Positions 52,332 to 62,390 are shown, numbered from the stretch's first letter. The stretch is 64,000 nt of DNA from Hyphomicrobiales bacterium (GCA_900471485.1 UCEU01000016.1:186001-250000); one strand, 5' to 3'. Numbers and translations are program-made. Notes: a model not told the origin generated them from the sequence alone.

Positions 52332-52505
52332 ATGCAACAGCTCGCCAAGTTCCTTACCGCCACCGGCCGCCGCCTGCGCACTCTCGGCAAGGTCATCGGT
52401 CACTTCTTCCGCAAAGGGAAGCTCGGTCTGAAGGTCGCGATCAAGATCCCCTTCTTCGTCGACATCGAGGTCAACTTCGAGACCGACTGGAACCGGCGTC
52501 CGTAA
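52332..52505 (+). CDS. small basic amphipathic protein
   Basis: 57 residues after a good AGGAGAACC site: MQQLAKFLTATGRRLRTLGK, VIGHFFRKGKLGLKVAIKIP, FFVDIEVNFETDWNRRP. Basic and amphipathic, possibly membrane-associated. Not recognised. Confidence 0.6.
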   Translation: MQQLAKFLTATGRRLRTLGKVIGHFFRKGKLGLKVAIKIPFFVDIEVNFETDWNRRP

Positions 52506-52549
52506 GGCGCCCCGAAAGGTGGAGCTGGCCCGCTCCGGCGGGCGGATCC

Positions 52550-52990
52550 TCAGCACCAGGGTTCGCGGCGGCCTGACCAGGTTCGCGCCAGACCTTCGGA
52601 GACCAACCGATCGCCGAGGCTTCTTCCGTCGCGGACGAGTACCCGGAGCTTGCGGCCGTAACGATCTGTATCACGGCCGGGCCAAGCCTGGAGTTGGAAT
52701 GGCCCCTCATTGACGAGCTTAATCAACCGTTCGGTTGCCTTGTTGCCAAGTGCTAGTTCCGACGCGCATTTCGGCGTGCTGATTTCGGGCGCGTCGATAT
52801 CGGCAACCCTCACCTTCTGGCCGTTGATCCACAGCGTATCGCCATCGACAACGCAGTTGTAACGAGCCCCGGATGCACATTTAGGATAACCCAAGGTTCG
52901 CGCGGATTGCGCGGCTTCACCGTACGAAACAGGGGAGATGGCCCCTAGCAGAACAGCGGCTGATATGACGCCTGTCAGAAGTGATTTCAC
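52550..52990 (-). CDS. secreted thermonuclease-like (SNase) protein
   Basis: About 146 residues from a GTG at 52990; the frame is open to 53029. A signal peptide (VKSLLTGVISAAVLLGAISP) is followed by the SNase core: VVDGDTLWINGQKVRVADID, APEISTPKCASELALGNKA and GRDTDRYGRKLRVLVRDGRS then LGDRLVSEGLARTWSG. The acidic and Arg residues (DGDT, ADIDAPE, DRYGR) are present. It probably degrades extracellular or periplasmic DNA/RNA. The GTG overlaps the WGR gene stop (52987). Confidence 0.85.
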   Translation of the reverse strand: MKSLLTGVISAAVLLGAISPVSYGEAAQSARTLGYPKCASGARYNCVVDGDTLWINGQKVRVADIDAPEISTPKCASELALGNKATERLIKLVNEGPFQLQAWPGRDTDRYGRKLRVLVRDGRSLGDRLVSEGLARTWSGRREPWC

Positions 52991-53295
52991 CGGATTGCTC
53001 CAAGCTTGATGCGGGTAGATTGAGCGCATTTATCAGATTCGCCTGAGATCGCTGACCTCGTTCGATAGCCTCGGGCCCGCTTCTGCCGGGTGAGTTCGAG
53101 GAAGAGGGACACCGCATCTTTCTCCCGTTCGAAGTGATGGATCAGTGTCTGGCCGCTGCTGCCGATCCGTCCCCATCGCCGCGTCAGGCAAAGTTCTCCG
53201 AATAGATTGGCGTCGATCGACATCGCATAGTAGCGCGCCATGTTGTTGGCGTGGTCCGTGCGTTCGACATAGAGCTGATAGGGCTGAGCGATCAT
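52987..53295 (-). CDS. WGR-domain protein
   Basis: 102 residues from the ATG at 53295. PYQLYVERTDHANNMARYYA, MSIDANLFGELCLTRRWGRI and GSSGQTLIHHFEREKDAVSL form a WGR domain, which binds nucleic acids in PARPs and in bacterial proteins. It overlaps the nuclease start by 4 bp, so the two are likely coexpressed. WGR proteins are common beside rhizobial tra regions. Confidence 0.82.
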   Translation of the reverse strand: MIAQPYQLYVERTDHANNMARYYAMSIDANLFGELCLTRRWGRIGSSGQTLIHHFEREKDAVSLFLELTRQKRARGYRTRSAISGESDKCAQSTRIKLGAIR

Positions 53296-53505
53296 GACCG
53301 AGAATCGCGCGTGATGAGTCCGCGGTCCAACGACAAATATGAATCGGTTTCGCGTGTTCGATTCAATCTGGTGAAGCGTCAGAAACGTGAGGCGGCTTTG
53401 GGCGATCCGCCTTCGGCGTACGGCTCTATTCGCCACGGCGAACGAAGCCCGCAGGCGGTCTCCGCCCGTTCGGGTCACGATCCTCTCGCTGCGCGGAGGC
53501 ATGGT

Positions 53506-53703
53506 TCAGTATCCAAGATAGCCAAGGATATCCGCGCCATGATATTCCCCCTCCTCGTCTGCATGCGCGATGACCTCGCCAGCGGCTTCATCGACCAATG
53601 CTTTGTCATCTTCTCGGACGGGGGCTCTCACTTTGTGGATGCGGCATTCCTCGATCGCGTCTTCAGCCGTAACCTGTGCCTCACACGCTTCCCAATATCG
53701 CAT
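53506..53703 (-). CDS. small hypothetical protein
   Basis: 65 residues, acidic: MRYWEACEAQVTAEDAIEEC, ADEEGEYHGADILGYLGY. GAGAGGG lies before the ATG. Short conserved-looking protein, not recognised. It is 18 bp from the end of traG on the same strand. Confidence 0.6.
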   Translation of the reverse strand: MRYWEACEAQVTAEDAIEECRIHKVRAPVREDDKALVDEAAGEVIAHADEEGEYHGADILGYLGY

Positions 53704-53721
53704 TACTGAACCCTCTCGCGG

Positions 53722-55665
53722 TCAATTCTGTTTGGGCGAAGCCGGGACCTCGCCGCGCTGTTGAAACCTGTTCTCCCCAACGCATGACTTCATGTCCGGA
53801 CGACGAAACCAGATCGCGCGGCCGCATCTCAACGGCGCATTGCCTGCGGTGAAGACGATCTGCTCGTCCGCGCGCATGCGCAGGACCTCGTGCGGCTGGA
53901 TGAGCTGCCTGGAGGCAAGCTGCTTCGAGCGAGTTCGTGACGAGCCGCGCGATTGGAAACTACGGCTCACCTGGTCGATCTCGACCGTCGTCGTCCCGCA
54001 GCGGCGTGATATGTAATCGGCTGTTTCCGGGTCGTTGATGGCGGCAAATGAGATCCAGCTGGCGCTCTCGAACCATTTGCTGGACGCATCACGTCCGCCA
54101 TAGGTTTCCCGCAGCTGGCCGATGGACTGGTAGATCATCGTGAGCGTGATGCCGTACTTTCGGCCGGCATCACGCGCCGTCTCCAGCACCCGCATGTATC
54201 CAAGCCTTGCGACCTCATCGAGGAGAAACAAGGCCCTTCCCTTAATCGCTCCATCCCGGTTGTAGATTGCGTTGAGGAACGACCCGATGATGACGCGCGC
54301 GAGGCCGGAATGCGTCTCCAATGTCTTGAGGTCGATGTTGATGAACACGTCGGTCTCGCCATCGGCCAGCGCCTCGGTGGAGAAGCTCGAGCCCGATACC
54401 AGCGCACCGTAGTTCGCATAGCTCAACCAGTGCGTCTCCTTGATCGCATTGGCGTAAACGCCGGAGAATGTTTCCGGCGTCATGTTGACGAAGGCGGCGA
54501 CATTCTCCTTCACGAAGGCGGACGCGGAATTGTCGTAGATCTCCTGCAGGCGCGCGCGCAGCTTTGGCTCTGGCTCCGACAGATTCGCGCGAACCTGCCT
54601 CAAAGTCTGGTGCTTCGGGTCCGTGTGGCCGGAGAGGCAAACGTCGGCAATCATCGCGGTCAGTAGCTGCAGACCGGATGACCGGAAGAAGTCATCGCGA
54701 ACGCCCGTCGCGCGACCGCTGTCGCTTATGATCCATGAAGCGACCGCTGCAATATCTTCTTCCTTGGTGGCGCCATGACGACCGATCCAGTCGAGCGCGT
54801 TGAAGCCAGAATCAGCGTTCTTCGGGTCGAGGACGATGACGCGCCGGCGCGCTTTGCGCCGGTGCTCCATCACCATTGGCGCCACCTCATTGGATGGATC
54901 AAGCACGATAAGCGAGCCGCCCCATTTGAGAGCGGTCGGGACCGTCACCGAAGTCGTCTTGAAGCCACCTGAGCCAGCGAACACGATCCCGTGCGACGAG
55001 CCGAACGAGCCGTCAAAACACAAGAGCGGCGCGGAGCCACCCTTACCCCAGGTCGTCGGCTCACTCGGTCGAAACGCCCTCGTCGCTGGATCGTCCCGGT
55101 CGACACGATAGCGCTCGCCGATAACGATACCGCCGGTTTCCGCAAAGAGCTTCTCCGCGTCCTGCATCGTCATCCAGTCCGCTTCGCCGTGCAGCGCGCG
55201 CTTGCCCCGGATGCGTCGCGGCTCGCTTCGCGAGAAAGCCGCATTGCCCATCCTGGCGACGCGCAGGGCAAAGAATGTGGTGAGCAGGGCTGCGCCCGCT
55301 CCTGTGATGGTCGAAGGATCGGCATAGGACAGAAGCGTCCTTCCCATGGGGACTTGGCCGGCAAACGCCAGCAGGCGCGATCCCTCGCTGACCGCTGCGA
55401 CGACGATCACGCCGAGACCGCCTGCGGCGACACTCCAACCAGCCGCCTTGACGTTGATCGACCCTCTCGTTCCGAACAGAAACATCAGCCCGCAAGCGCC
55501 GGCGAGCGCATAGGGCAATGCCAGCCCAATCCGCCCGAGCATCAGCTTTGCCTGATCGGTCGTTCCGAACGCCGAGAGCCACCGTTCGATGCCGGGGAGG
55601 ATCAAACAAACGGCGATCATGGCAACGGCCGGAATAGCGGCAACAAGGATTTTCCTAAGCGTCAT
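53722..55665 (-). CDS. traG: TraG, type IV coupling protein
   Basis: 647 residues from the ATG at 55665. Membrane segments occupy the first ~160 residues ([32 protein letters not shown]). The VirD4/TraG ATPase part has Walker [15 protein letters not shown] (about 232) and Walker [15 protein letters not shown] (about 478). It links the relaxosome to the mating channel during conjugation. It overlaps traD by 11 bp, in the standard Ti-type order. Confidence 0.93.
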   Translation of the reverse strand: MTLRKILVAAIPAVAMIAVCLILPGIERWLSAFGTTDQAKLMLGRIGLALPYALAGACGLMFLFGTRGSINVKAAGWSVAAGGLGVIVVAAVSEGSRLLAFAGQVPMGRTLLSYADPSTITGAGAALLTTFFALRVARMGNAAFSRSEPRRIRGKRALHGEADWMTMQDAEKLFAETGGIVIGERYRVDRDDPATRAFRPSEPTTWGKGGSAPLLCFDGSFGSSHGIVFAGSGGFKTTSVTVPTALKWGGSLIVLDPSNEVAPMVMEHRRKARRRVIVLDPKNADSGFNALDWIGRHGATKEEDIAAVASWIISDSGRATGVRDDFFRSSGLQLLTAMIADVCLSGHTDPKHQTLRQVRANLSEPEPKLRARLQEIYDNSASAFVKENVAAFVNMTPETFSGVYANAIKETHWLSYANYGALVSGSSFSTEALADGETDVFINIDLKTLETHSGLARVIIGSFLNAIYNRDGAIKGRALFLLDEVARLGYMRVLETARDAGRKYGITLTMIYQSIGQLRETYGGRDASSKWFESASWISFAAINDPETADYISRRCGTTTVEIDQVSRSFQSRGSSRTRSKQLASRQLIQPHEVLRMRADEQIVFTAGNAPLRCGRAIWFRRPDMKSCVGENRFQQRGEVPASPKQN

Positions 55666-55867
55666 CGGCAAATGCCTTGGCACCGAGTTCACTCAGGCGG
55701 GTTCGCTCCGCCTCGTCAGCTTTGATCCGCTGGGAGGCATCGATCAGTAGACCGAGCAAGAGCGCGCGTTTTTCGTAGCGCAGGCCTGCCTTGACGATCA
55801 GGCCGCCGAGCTCGATCTTCTCCCGCGCATCCTTCTTGCGAGCTTCAGTCGCTGTCATCTTTTGCAT
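55655..55867 (-). CDS. traD: TraD, conjugal transfer accessory protein
   Basis: 70 residues from the ATG at 55867, or 61-67 from alternatives at 55858. [20 protein letters not shown] then [20 protein letters not shown] is the Ti-type TraD pattern. It is a small relaxosome/coupling accessory between traC and traG. Confidence 0.85.
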   Translation of the reverse strand: MQKMTATEARKKDAREKIELGGLIVKAGLRYEKRALLLGLLIDASQRIKADEAERTRLSELGAKAFADDA

Positions 55868-55871
55868 TCGC

Positions 55872-56144
55872 TCAAGTCTCCGCAGATTGGCCCACAGCCT
55901 CGCCAGCGCCGTTCGCCGGCGTGGTCGTGGGTTTGCGTCCCTGGACGAGTTTCGTTCCTTCGCGAAACCGGCCGGCGACCTCTTCGAATGCTGACAGAAG
56001 ATCAGCCTCCTCGACCTCGATCTCCCCGATGCCCGCACGCAACGCGATACGCCCGATGCGCTCGGCATCACGTGTTTCGGCCTGCTTGAGTTGCTCCTGC
56101 AAGCGAGCAATCTCTTCCCGGATTTTGGCGGTTGGTTTCTTCAT
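55872..56144 (-). CDS. traC: TraC, relaxosome accessory protein
   Basis: 90 residues from the ATG at 56144. [51 protein letters not shown]. Typical small Ti-type TraC, which helps TraA at oriT. It is divergent from traA across the oriT region. Confidence 0.87.
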   Translation of the reverse strand: MKKPTAKIREEIARLQEQLKQAETRDAERIGRIALRAGIGEIEVEEADLLSAFEEVAGRFREGTKLVQGRKPTTTPANGAGEAVGQSAET

Positions 56145-56213
56145 GGGTGCGGCTTCCTCGTTGGTTTCAGTCCGATCAAACCGAACCTTGCCCCCAATTT
56201 CCTCCCGATGGAA

Positions 56214-56231
56214 AGGTGCAACGTTGCACCT
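56214..56231. promoter_or_regulatory. tra-box-like palindrome between traC and traA
   Basis: AGGTGCAACGTTGCACCT is a perfect 18-bp palindrome with GTGCA-N4-TGCAC, the same layout as LuxR/TraR-type tra boxes. It lies in the divergent traC/traA promoter region. Confidence 0.6.
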
Positions 56232-56285
56232 CGCCAAAGCGCCAGCTTTCGGCGAATGATCCCGCCGTTCCGAAGGAGCGGATCC

Positions 56286-56318
56286 GAAGGGCGCAATTAT
56301 ACGTCGCTGGCGCGACGC
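56286..56318. other. origin of transfer (oriT) with Q-type nic motif
   Basis: AGGGCGCAATTATACGTCGC followed by TGGCGCGACG. The part AGGGCGCAATTA is the complement of TAATTGCGCCCT, which matches the RSF1010/pTi-type nic core. An inverted repeat CGTCGC-TGGC-GCGACG (56302-56317) lies beside it. It sits between the divergent traC and traA genes, as in Ti plasmids. Confidence 0.85.
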
Positions 56319-56397
56319 TTTGCTTTTATCCCCTGGCGGGGCCTTCCGCTCTCACGAACAGTTTGATTTCGTTCGATCTTTGGAGCTCGTTCTCATC

Positions 56398-59300
56398 GTG
56401 GCCGTCCCGCATTTCTCAGTCAGCATCGTTGCCCGCGGCTCCGGCCGCAGCGCCTTGCTGTCAGCGGCCTACCGGCATTGTGCCAAGATGGAGTTCGAGC
56501 GGGAAGCACGAACGATCGACTATTCCCGCAAGCAAGGTCTGCTGCATGAGGAGTTCGTCATTCCCGAGGACGCGCCGGAATGGCTGCAAGAGATGATTGG
56601 CGATCGTTCGGTGTCCGGTGCCTCGGAAGCTTTCTGGAACAAGGTCGAGGCCTTCGAGAAGCGCAGCGATGCGCAGCTTGCCAAGGATGTGACCATCGCC
56701 CTGCCGATCGAGCTCACCGCCGATCAGAACATTGCCCTCGTGCGCGACTTCGTGGAGCGGCACATCACCGCCAATGGCATGGTCGCCGATTGGGTCTTTC
56801 ACGATGCTCCCGGCAATCCGCATATCCATCTGATGACCACCTTGCGGCCGCTGACCGAGGGCGGGTTCGGCGCCAAGAAGGTCGCGGTCTTGGGCGCTGA
56901 CGGCAATCCTGTTCGTAACGATGCCGGCAAAATCGTCTACGAGCTTTGGGCTGGCGGGGCCGAAGACTTCAACGCTTTTCGCGATGGATGGTTTGCGATC
57001 CAGAACCAGCATCTGGCACTCGCCGGTCTCGATATCCGCATCGATGGACGGTCCTTCGAGAAGCAAGGGATCGAGCTGACACCGACCATCCATCTCGGCG
57101 TCGGGACGAAGGCGATCGAGCGGAAGGGTGACGCTGCGGAGGAGAAGGTCGCGCTTGAGCGGCTGGAGTTTCAAGAGGAACGCCGCGCCGAGAATGCCCG
57201 GCGGATCCAGCGCAACCCGGAGATCGTGCTCGACCTCATCACCCGCGAGAAAAGCGTCTTCGAGGAACGCGATGTTGCGAAGGTCCTCTATCGCTATATC
57301 GACGATGCGTCCCTCTTCCAGAACCTGATGGCGCGGATCCTGCAGAGCCCGCAGACGCTACGGCTCGACCGTGAGCGTATGGATCTCGCCACCGGTATCA
57401 GGGCAGCCGCAAAATACACGACGCGGGATCTCATCACCGTTGAAGCGCGGATGGCCAATCAGGCGATCTGGCTGTCGCAGCGATCCTCTCACGCGGTCAA
57501 ACCACCCGTCCTAACGGGCGTCTTCACTCGTCATGATCGCCTGTCGGATGAGCAGAAGACAGCGATCGAACATGTCACTGGTCCGGAGCGGATCGCCGCC
57601 GTCATCGGGCGTGCAGGCGCCGGCAAGACGACGATGATGAAAGCGGCGCGCGAAGCGTGGGAAGCGGCCGGTAATAGGGTGGTCGGAGGCGCACTGGCTG
57701 GCAAGGCGGCCGAAGGCCTCGAGAAGGAAGCGGGCATTGCCTCCCGCACGCTTTCGGCCTGGGAGCTGCGATGGGATCAGCAACGCGACCGGCTCGACGA
57801 GAAGACCGTCTTCGTTCTCGACGAGGCCGGCATGGTCTCGTCGCGGCAGATGGCGGGCTTCGTTGATGCTGTCACGAAGACGGGGGCAAAACTCGTCCTG
57901 ATCGGGGATCCCGAGCAGCTTCAGCCGATCGAAGCAGGTGCTGCTTTCCGTGCCATTGCCGAGCGGATCGGCTATGCGGAACTCGGGACGATCTACCGCC
58001 AGCGCGAACAATGGATGCGCGATGCCTCGCTCGATTTGGCGCGTGGAAACGTCTCGGCTGCGCTCGACGCCTACGCGGATCGCGATATGGTGCGGACCGC
58101 CTGGACCAAGGACGAGGCGATCACGTCCTTGATCGCCGACTGGGACCGCGAATACGATCCGGCCAAGGCGACCCTGATCCTTGCCCATCGCCGTGTCGAT
58201 GTGCGGCTGTTGAACGAGATGGCGCGCGGCAAGCTGGTCGAGCGAGGCCTGATCGAGGCCGGTCATGCGTTCAAGACGGAAGACGGGACGAGGCATTTTG
58301 CGGCTGGCGATCAGATCGTCTTCCTGAAGAATGAAGGGTCGCTCGGCGTCAAGAACGGCATGTTGGCGCACATCGTAGAGGCGCAGCCAGGGCGCTTCGT
58401 GGCCGAGATTGGCAACGGCGAAGATAGACGCCAGGTCGTGGTCGAACAACGCTTCTACACCAATGTCGATCACGGTTACGCCACCACGGTCCACAAGAGC
58501 CAGGGCGCCACCGTCGACCGCGTCAAGTTTCTGGCGTCGAGCACGCTGGACCGGCATCTCGCCTATGTCGCCATGACCCGCCACCGTGAGACAGCCGAGC
58601 TCTATGTCGGCCTGGAAGAGTTCGCTCAGCGGCGCGGCGGCGTTCTGATCGCCCATGGCGAAGCGCCCTACGAACACAAGCTGGGCAACCGGGACAGCTA
58701 CTACGTGACGCTCGGTCATGCCGATGGTCAGGAACGCACGGTCTGGGGTGTCGATCTGGCGCGGGCGATGAATGAATCGAAAGCCGCGATAGGTGATCGC
58801 ATTGGCCTCAAGCACGTCGGATCGCAACGCGTCACGCTTCCCGACGGCAAGGAAGTCGACCGGAATTCCTGGAAGGTCGTGCCGATCGAGGAGCTGGCGA
58901 TGGCCCGCCTTCATGAGCGGCTTTCGCGCTCTGGATCGAAGGAAACGACGCTCGATTACCAGGACGCTTCGCACTATCGCGCGGCGCTGCGCTTTGCCGA
59001 GGCACGTGGCCTCCATCTCATGAATGTCGTCCGCACGATTGCCCACGACCGGCTCCAATGGACCGTCGGTCAATCGTCGAAACTCGCCGAGCTTGGCGCA
59101 CGCCTTGCCGCCGCAGCCGTGAAGCTCGGCCTTGTCGGAGCGAAGTCGACCGCGTCGACACCGTTTGCAATCAAGGAGGTAAAGCCCATGGTCTCTGGTA
59201 CGACGACCTTCCCCAGATCGATCGCTCCGGCGGTCGAAGACAGGCTCTCGGCCGACCCCGCCCTCAATGACCGCTGGCAGGAGGTTTCCGCTCGCTTCCA

Positions 59301-59979
59301 TTACGTCTTTGCGGATCCGCAGGCCGCCTTCAAGGCGGTCAATGTCGACGCCATGCTGACGAATGAGACGGTTGCCGCAACGACACTTATGCGGATTGCC
59401 GAGCGGCCGGAAAGCTTCGGCGCGCTGAAGGGCAAGACTGGCCTGTTTGCGGGCAGCGCCGAAAAGCATGCGCGCGATACAGCTATCCTCAACGCGCCGG
59501 CTCTCGCCCGCGATCTGCAGGGCTTCATCGCGCAACGCGCGGAGGCTACCAGCCGCTATGAGGACGAGGAACGCGCGCTCCGCACCAAGCTCTCGCTCGA
59601 TATCCCTGCCCTCTCAGCATCCGCAAAGCAGGTGCTCGAGCGCGTGCGCGATGCGATCGATCGAAACGACATCCCCGCTGGTCTCGAGTTTGCCCTGGCG
59701 GACAAAATGGTGAAGGCCGAGCTCGAAGGATTTGCCAAGGTGGTGTCGGAGCGCTTCGGAGAAAGAACCTTCCTGCCACTCGCGGCAAAGACCGCGGACG
59801 GCAAGGCGTTCGGGGCAGCGTCCGCGGGAATGCAGCCGGTCCAGAAACAAGAGCTGCGGTCGGCCTGGAACACGATCCGGACGGTTCAGCAACTGGCTGC
59901 GCATGAGCGGACAGCCGTGGCGCTCAAGCAGGCGGAAACCCTGCGCCAAACCCAAACGAAAGGGTTGTCGCTGAAATGA
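56398..59979 (+). CDS. traA: TraA relaxase-helicase
   Basis: 1193 residues from a GTG at 56398, which gives the standard MAVPHFSVSIVARGSGRSAL start; the longer open frame from 56320 overlaps oriT. The relaxase domain has PHIHLMTTLRPLTEGGFG (His cluster, about 141) and an N-terminal Tyr region (AAYRHCAK). A TraI/RecD-type helicase follows: Walker A GRAGAGKTTMM (about 403), VFVLDEAGMVSSRQM (about 475), GDPEQLQPIEAG and TTVHKSQGATVDRV. It nicks oriT and unwinds the plasmid for transfer. Its stop overlaps traF. Confidence 0.95.
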   Translation: MAVPHFSVSIVARGSGRSALLSAAYRHCAKMEFEREARTIDYSRKQGLLHEEFVIPEDAPEWLQEMIGDRSVSGASEAFWNKVEAFEKRSDAQLAKDVTIALPIELTADQNIALVRDFVERHITANGMVADWVFHDAPGNPHIHLMTTLRPLTEGGFGAKKVAVLGADGNPVRNDAGKIVYELWAGGAEDFNAFRDGWFAIQNQHLALAGLDIRIDGRSFEKQGIELTPTIHLGVGTKAIERKGDAAEEKVALERLEFQEERRAENARRIQRNPEIVLDLITREKSVFEERDVAKVLYRYIDDASLFQNLMARILQSPQTLRLDRERMDLATGIRAAAKYTTRDLITVEARMANQAIWLSQRSSHAVKPPVLTGVFTRHDRLSDEQKTAIEHVTGPERIAAVIGRAGAGKTTMMKAAREAWEAAGNRVVGGALAGKAAEGLEKEAGIASRTLSAWELRWDQQRDRLDEKTVFVLDEAGMVSSRQMAGFVDAVTKTGAKLVLIGDPEQLQPIEAGAAFRAIAERIGYAELGTIYRQREQWMRDASLDLARGNVSAALDAYADRDMVRTAWTKDEAITSLIADWDREYDPAKATLILAHRRVDVRLLNEMARGKLVERGLIEAGHAFKTEDGTRHFAAGDQIVFLKNEGSLGVKNGMLAHIVEAQPGRFVAEIGNGEDRRQVVVEQRFYTNVDHGYATTVHKSQGATVDRVKFLASSTLDRHLAYVAMTRHRETAELYVGLEEFAQRRGGVLIAHGEAPYEHKLGNRDSYYVTLGHADGQERTVWGVDLARAMNESKAAIGDRIGLKHVGSQRVTLPDGKEVDRNSWKVVPIEELAMARLHERLSRSGSKETTLDYQDASHYRAALRFAEARGLHLMNVVRTIAHDRLQWTVGQSSKLAELGARLAAAAVKLGLVGAKSTASTPFAIKEVKPMVSGTTTFPRSIAPAVEDRLSADPALNDRWQEVSARFHYVFADPQAAFKAVNVDAMLTNETVAATTLMRIAERPESFGALKGKTGLFAGSAEKHARDTAILNAPALARDLQGFIAQRAEATSRYEDEERALRTKLSLDIPALSASAKQVLERVRDAIDRNDIPAGLEFALADKMVKAELEGFAKVVSERFGERTFLPLAAKTADGKAFGAASAGMQPVQKQELRSAWNTIRTVQQLAAHERTAVALKQAETLRQTQTKGLSLK

Positions 59980-60542
59980 TGTCACACGAAAAACCCACTC
60001 CTGCCATAGCGCGCCAAAGGCGCCCTGCCCTCGCCCTGATCGCTTCCTCATGTGGTGTTGCCCTTGCACTGATTGCTGGCGGCGCCGTCGGCGGCCTGCG
60101 GATCAACACCACGCCCAGCGAGCCGCTTGGTCTATGGCGTATCGCACGCCTTGATCGTCCGGTTCACGTCGGCGACATGGTGTTCGTTTGCCCGCCTGAG
60201 ATCGAAGCTGTCTCTGAGGGTTTCGCGCGAGGCTACCTTCGCGCGGGCCTATGCCCGGGCGGGTTTGGTCCGCTCATTAAGACCGTGGCGGCGATTGCCG
60301 GTCAACGCATTGATGTCGCCGGCGACGTCATGATCGATGGGCGGCCGATCGAAAGCTCTAATCTCGTATCTCGGGACGGCCAAGGACGACCTCTGCGCCC
60401 GTATGTGGGAGGGACGATTCCGGCCGGCTTCCTGTTCCTGCACTCACCGTTTCCCGGGTCCTGGGACTCGCGATACTTCGGGCCGGTCCCTGCGTCTGGT
60501 GTCCTTGGTTTTGCAAAGCAGGTGCTGACCTATGCGCCCTGA
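59976..60542 (+). CDS. traF: TraF, signal-peptidase-like pilin maturation protease
   Basis: 188 residues, overlapping the traA stop by ATGA. One membrane segment (ALALIASSCGVALALIAG). S26-type peptidase motifs: Ser in TTPSEPLGLWRI, Lys in FGPLIKTVAAIAGQRI and GFLFLHSPFPGSWDSRYFGP. It processes and cyclises the conjugative pilin in Ti-type systems. Confidence 0.92.
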   Translation: MMSHEKPTPAIARQRRPALALIASSCGVALALIAGGAVGGLRINTTPSEPLGLWRIARLDRPVHVGDMVFVCPPEIEAVSEGFARGYLRAGLCPGGFGPLIKTVAAIAGQRIDVAGDVMIDGRPIESSNLVSRDGQGRPLRPYVGGTIPAGFLFLHSPFPGSWDSRYFGPVPASGVLGFAKQVLTYAP

Positions 60543-61698
60543 TTGGATTCAACCATTTGCCCTCGCGCTGGCTTCTTACACGACTGGGTACATTGCCTGG
60601 AGCGGACACGCATTGGCGCTTCCCGCAGCAGTCGCGTTTCCGGCGCTCTGGTCTCTGGCGCGCAGTCGCCGCACCGCTAGTCTTGTTTCCGCCGCCTATT
60701 TTCTGGCGGCGTCGCGTGGCCTGCCGCAAGGCGTGGCTGCCTTTTATCAATCCGACATCTGGCCGGGACTGATCTTGTGGATCGTCGCGTCAAGTGGCTT
60801 TGTTGTCGTCCACGCCGCCGTGTGGTCGCGCCAGTCTGGGGGTTGGAAGGCCCTGCGATATCTGGTGGCGATGATCCTTATGGCCCTTCCGCCATTCGGC
60901 ATTGTCGGCTGGGCCCATCCGGTCACTGCGGCAGGCATTCTTTTTCCAGGGTGGGGATGGTCAGGGCTTGCGGCAGTGACAGCCGGTCTCGCGATCATGA
61001 CGACGCAATATAGACCGGCTGCAGCCATCACCCTCGTAGGTTTCTGGCTCTGGTCCGCCGCATTCTGGACCACTCCCGACATAGGGCGTGGGTGGCAGGG
61101 CGTCGACCTTCAGCTCGGAAATAGTCTGGGTCGAAATAACAGTCTTGCTCGCCATAGTGACCTTGTTGCAACTCTGCGGTCAGCGCGTCGCCCCGACACT
61201 GCCTACATGCTCCTGCCTGAAAGCGCGCTCGCGTTTTGGACGCCATCGGTCGAAAGGCTTTGGCAGCAGCACCTAGTCGGTAGCGATCTGAGCGTCATCG
61301 CCGGGGCGGCTGTCGTTGATCACGATGGATACGACAATGTGCTTGTTCGCGTCTCTTCCACCGAAAGCGAGATCCTCTACCGCCAACGTATGCCGGTGCC
61401 TGGCTCGATGTGGCAGCCTTGGTTGCCTCTGATTGGAAGGAGCCGCGGAGCCCGAGCGAACTTCTTTGCAAATCCGATCGTGTCCGTTGGCGGCCAGCGC
61501 GTGGCTCCGCTCATCTGCTACGAGCAGCTGATCATCTGGCCCGTTCTGCAGTCGATGCTCCATGATCCATACCTCATCATCGCCGTCGGAAACGACTGGT
61601 GGACCAAGGGGACATCCATCGTCGCCATTCAGCGCATCAGCACGCAAGCCTGGGCACGGCTGTTCGGTAAACCTCTCGTGATGTCCTTCAACACCTGA
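60532..61698 (+). CDS. traB: TraB, nitrilase-fold membrane protein
   Basis: 388 residues, overlapping traF by 11 bp. Several N-terminal membrane segments are followed by a nitrilase-like domain (TAYMLLPESALAFWTPSVER with Glu; LICYEQLIIWPVLQSM with Cys; VGNDWWTKGTSIVAIQRIST). Resembles apolipoprotein N-acyltransferase and is part of Ti-type tra operons, where it enhances transfer. Confidence 0.9.
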   Translation: MRPDWIQPFALALASYTTGYIAWSGHALALPAAVAFPALWSLARSRRTASLVSAAYFLAASRGLPQGVAAFYQSDIWPGLILWIVASSGFVVVHAAVWSRQSGGWKALRYLVAMILMALPPFGIVGWAHPVTAAGILFPGWGWSGLAAVTAGLAIMTTQYRPAAAITLVGFWLWSAAFWTTPDIGRGWQGVDLQLGNSLGRNNSLARHSDLVATLRSARRPDTAYMLLPESALAFWTPSVERLWQQHLVGSDLSVIAGAAVVDHDGYDNVLVRVSSTESEILYRQRMPVPGSMWQPWLPLIGRSRGARANFFANPIVSVGGQRVAPLICYEQLIIWPVLQSMLHDPYLIIAVGNDWWTKGTSIVAIQRISTQAWARLFGKPLVMSFNT

Positions 61699-61712
61699 TC
61701 TGGAGAAAGACC

Positions 61713-62330
61713 ATGGACGCTGCTCTTATCGCGAAATGCGCCGACCCAAGCCTTGCCCCCGCTATCGTCGAACAGTTCATTTCCGCCGTCGGTTCCGACG
61801 ATCCGCTGGCCGTAACCGTGAAGGCGGATGGCCGGCTGGTTCTCATCCCCAAGCCTGGCTCGCCCGACGAGGCGATGGCTGTGGTCAAGGACTATGTCGG
61901 TCATGCCATCGTTCGCGTCGGCATCACCCAATTTCCCGCGGGCGTTGGTGTTGGCGACCCGTCACAGCTTCAGCCAGACATGTTCGACGCCTGCTCGAAC
62001 TTGCGGACGGGGACCGGCATATTTGCAAAGGTCGCCCGCATCGTCACCAAATGGTATGGCCGCCCCACAAATAGCGAGCTCCTTTCGCAATTGGTCGATG
62101 ATGCGATCTACGCTTGGAAGACAGGAACCTTCGAGGGCGACAACGTGTTCCGAGCCAACGATCCCGGTGGTCCGACCTTCATGAATAAAAGCTCAGAAAA
62201 GCCGGCTGATGATGGTGAACCCGCGGCGCCTCCACCCGAAAGTGAAAATAGATCACAATCAGACGAGCCGGGTAAGGCCGCGGAGGCAGGAATAAGGATC
62301 GACATTTCGCGGATAGGCGGAGGTAGATAA
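61713..62330 (+). CDS. traH: TraH, conjugal transfer protein
   Basis: 205 residues. KCADPSLAPAIVEQFISAVG, RVGITQFPAGVGVGDPSQLQ, CSNLRTGTGIFAKVARIVTK and WYGRPTNSELLSQLVDDAIY are the Ti-type TraH pattern. The C-terminal 50 residues are acidic and disordered. It is the last gene of the traAFBH operon. GGAGAAAG precedes the ATG. Confidence 0.9.
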   Translation: MDAALIAKCADPSLAPAIVEQFISAVGSDDPLAVTVKADGRLVLIPKPGSPDEAMAVVKDYVGHAIVRVGITQFPAGVGVGDPSQLQPDMFDACSNLRTGTGIFAKVARIVTKWYGRPTNSELLSQLVDDAIYAWKTGTFEGDNVFRANDPGGPTFMNKSSEKPADDGEPAAPPPESENRSQSDEPGKAAEAGIRIDISRIGGGR

Positions 62331-62390
62331 GCCTGATTTGGGCGCCAAAAATATAGCTTTCCCTGTCTCTGCCGGATAAACTCAGTGCCA

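Noticed and set aside
57511..59535. 674-residue open frame on minus within traA
   Set aside because: It is a shadow of the traA helicase region, which has clear motifs in the plus frame.
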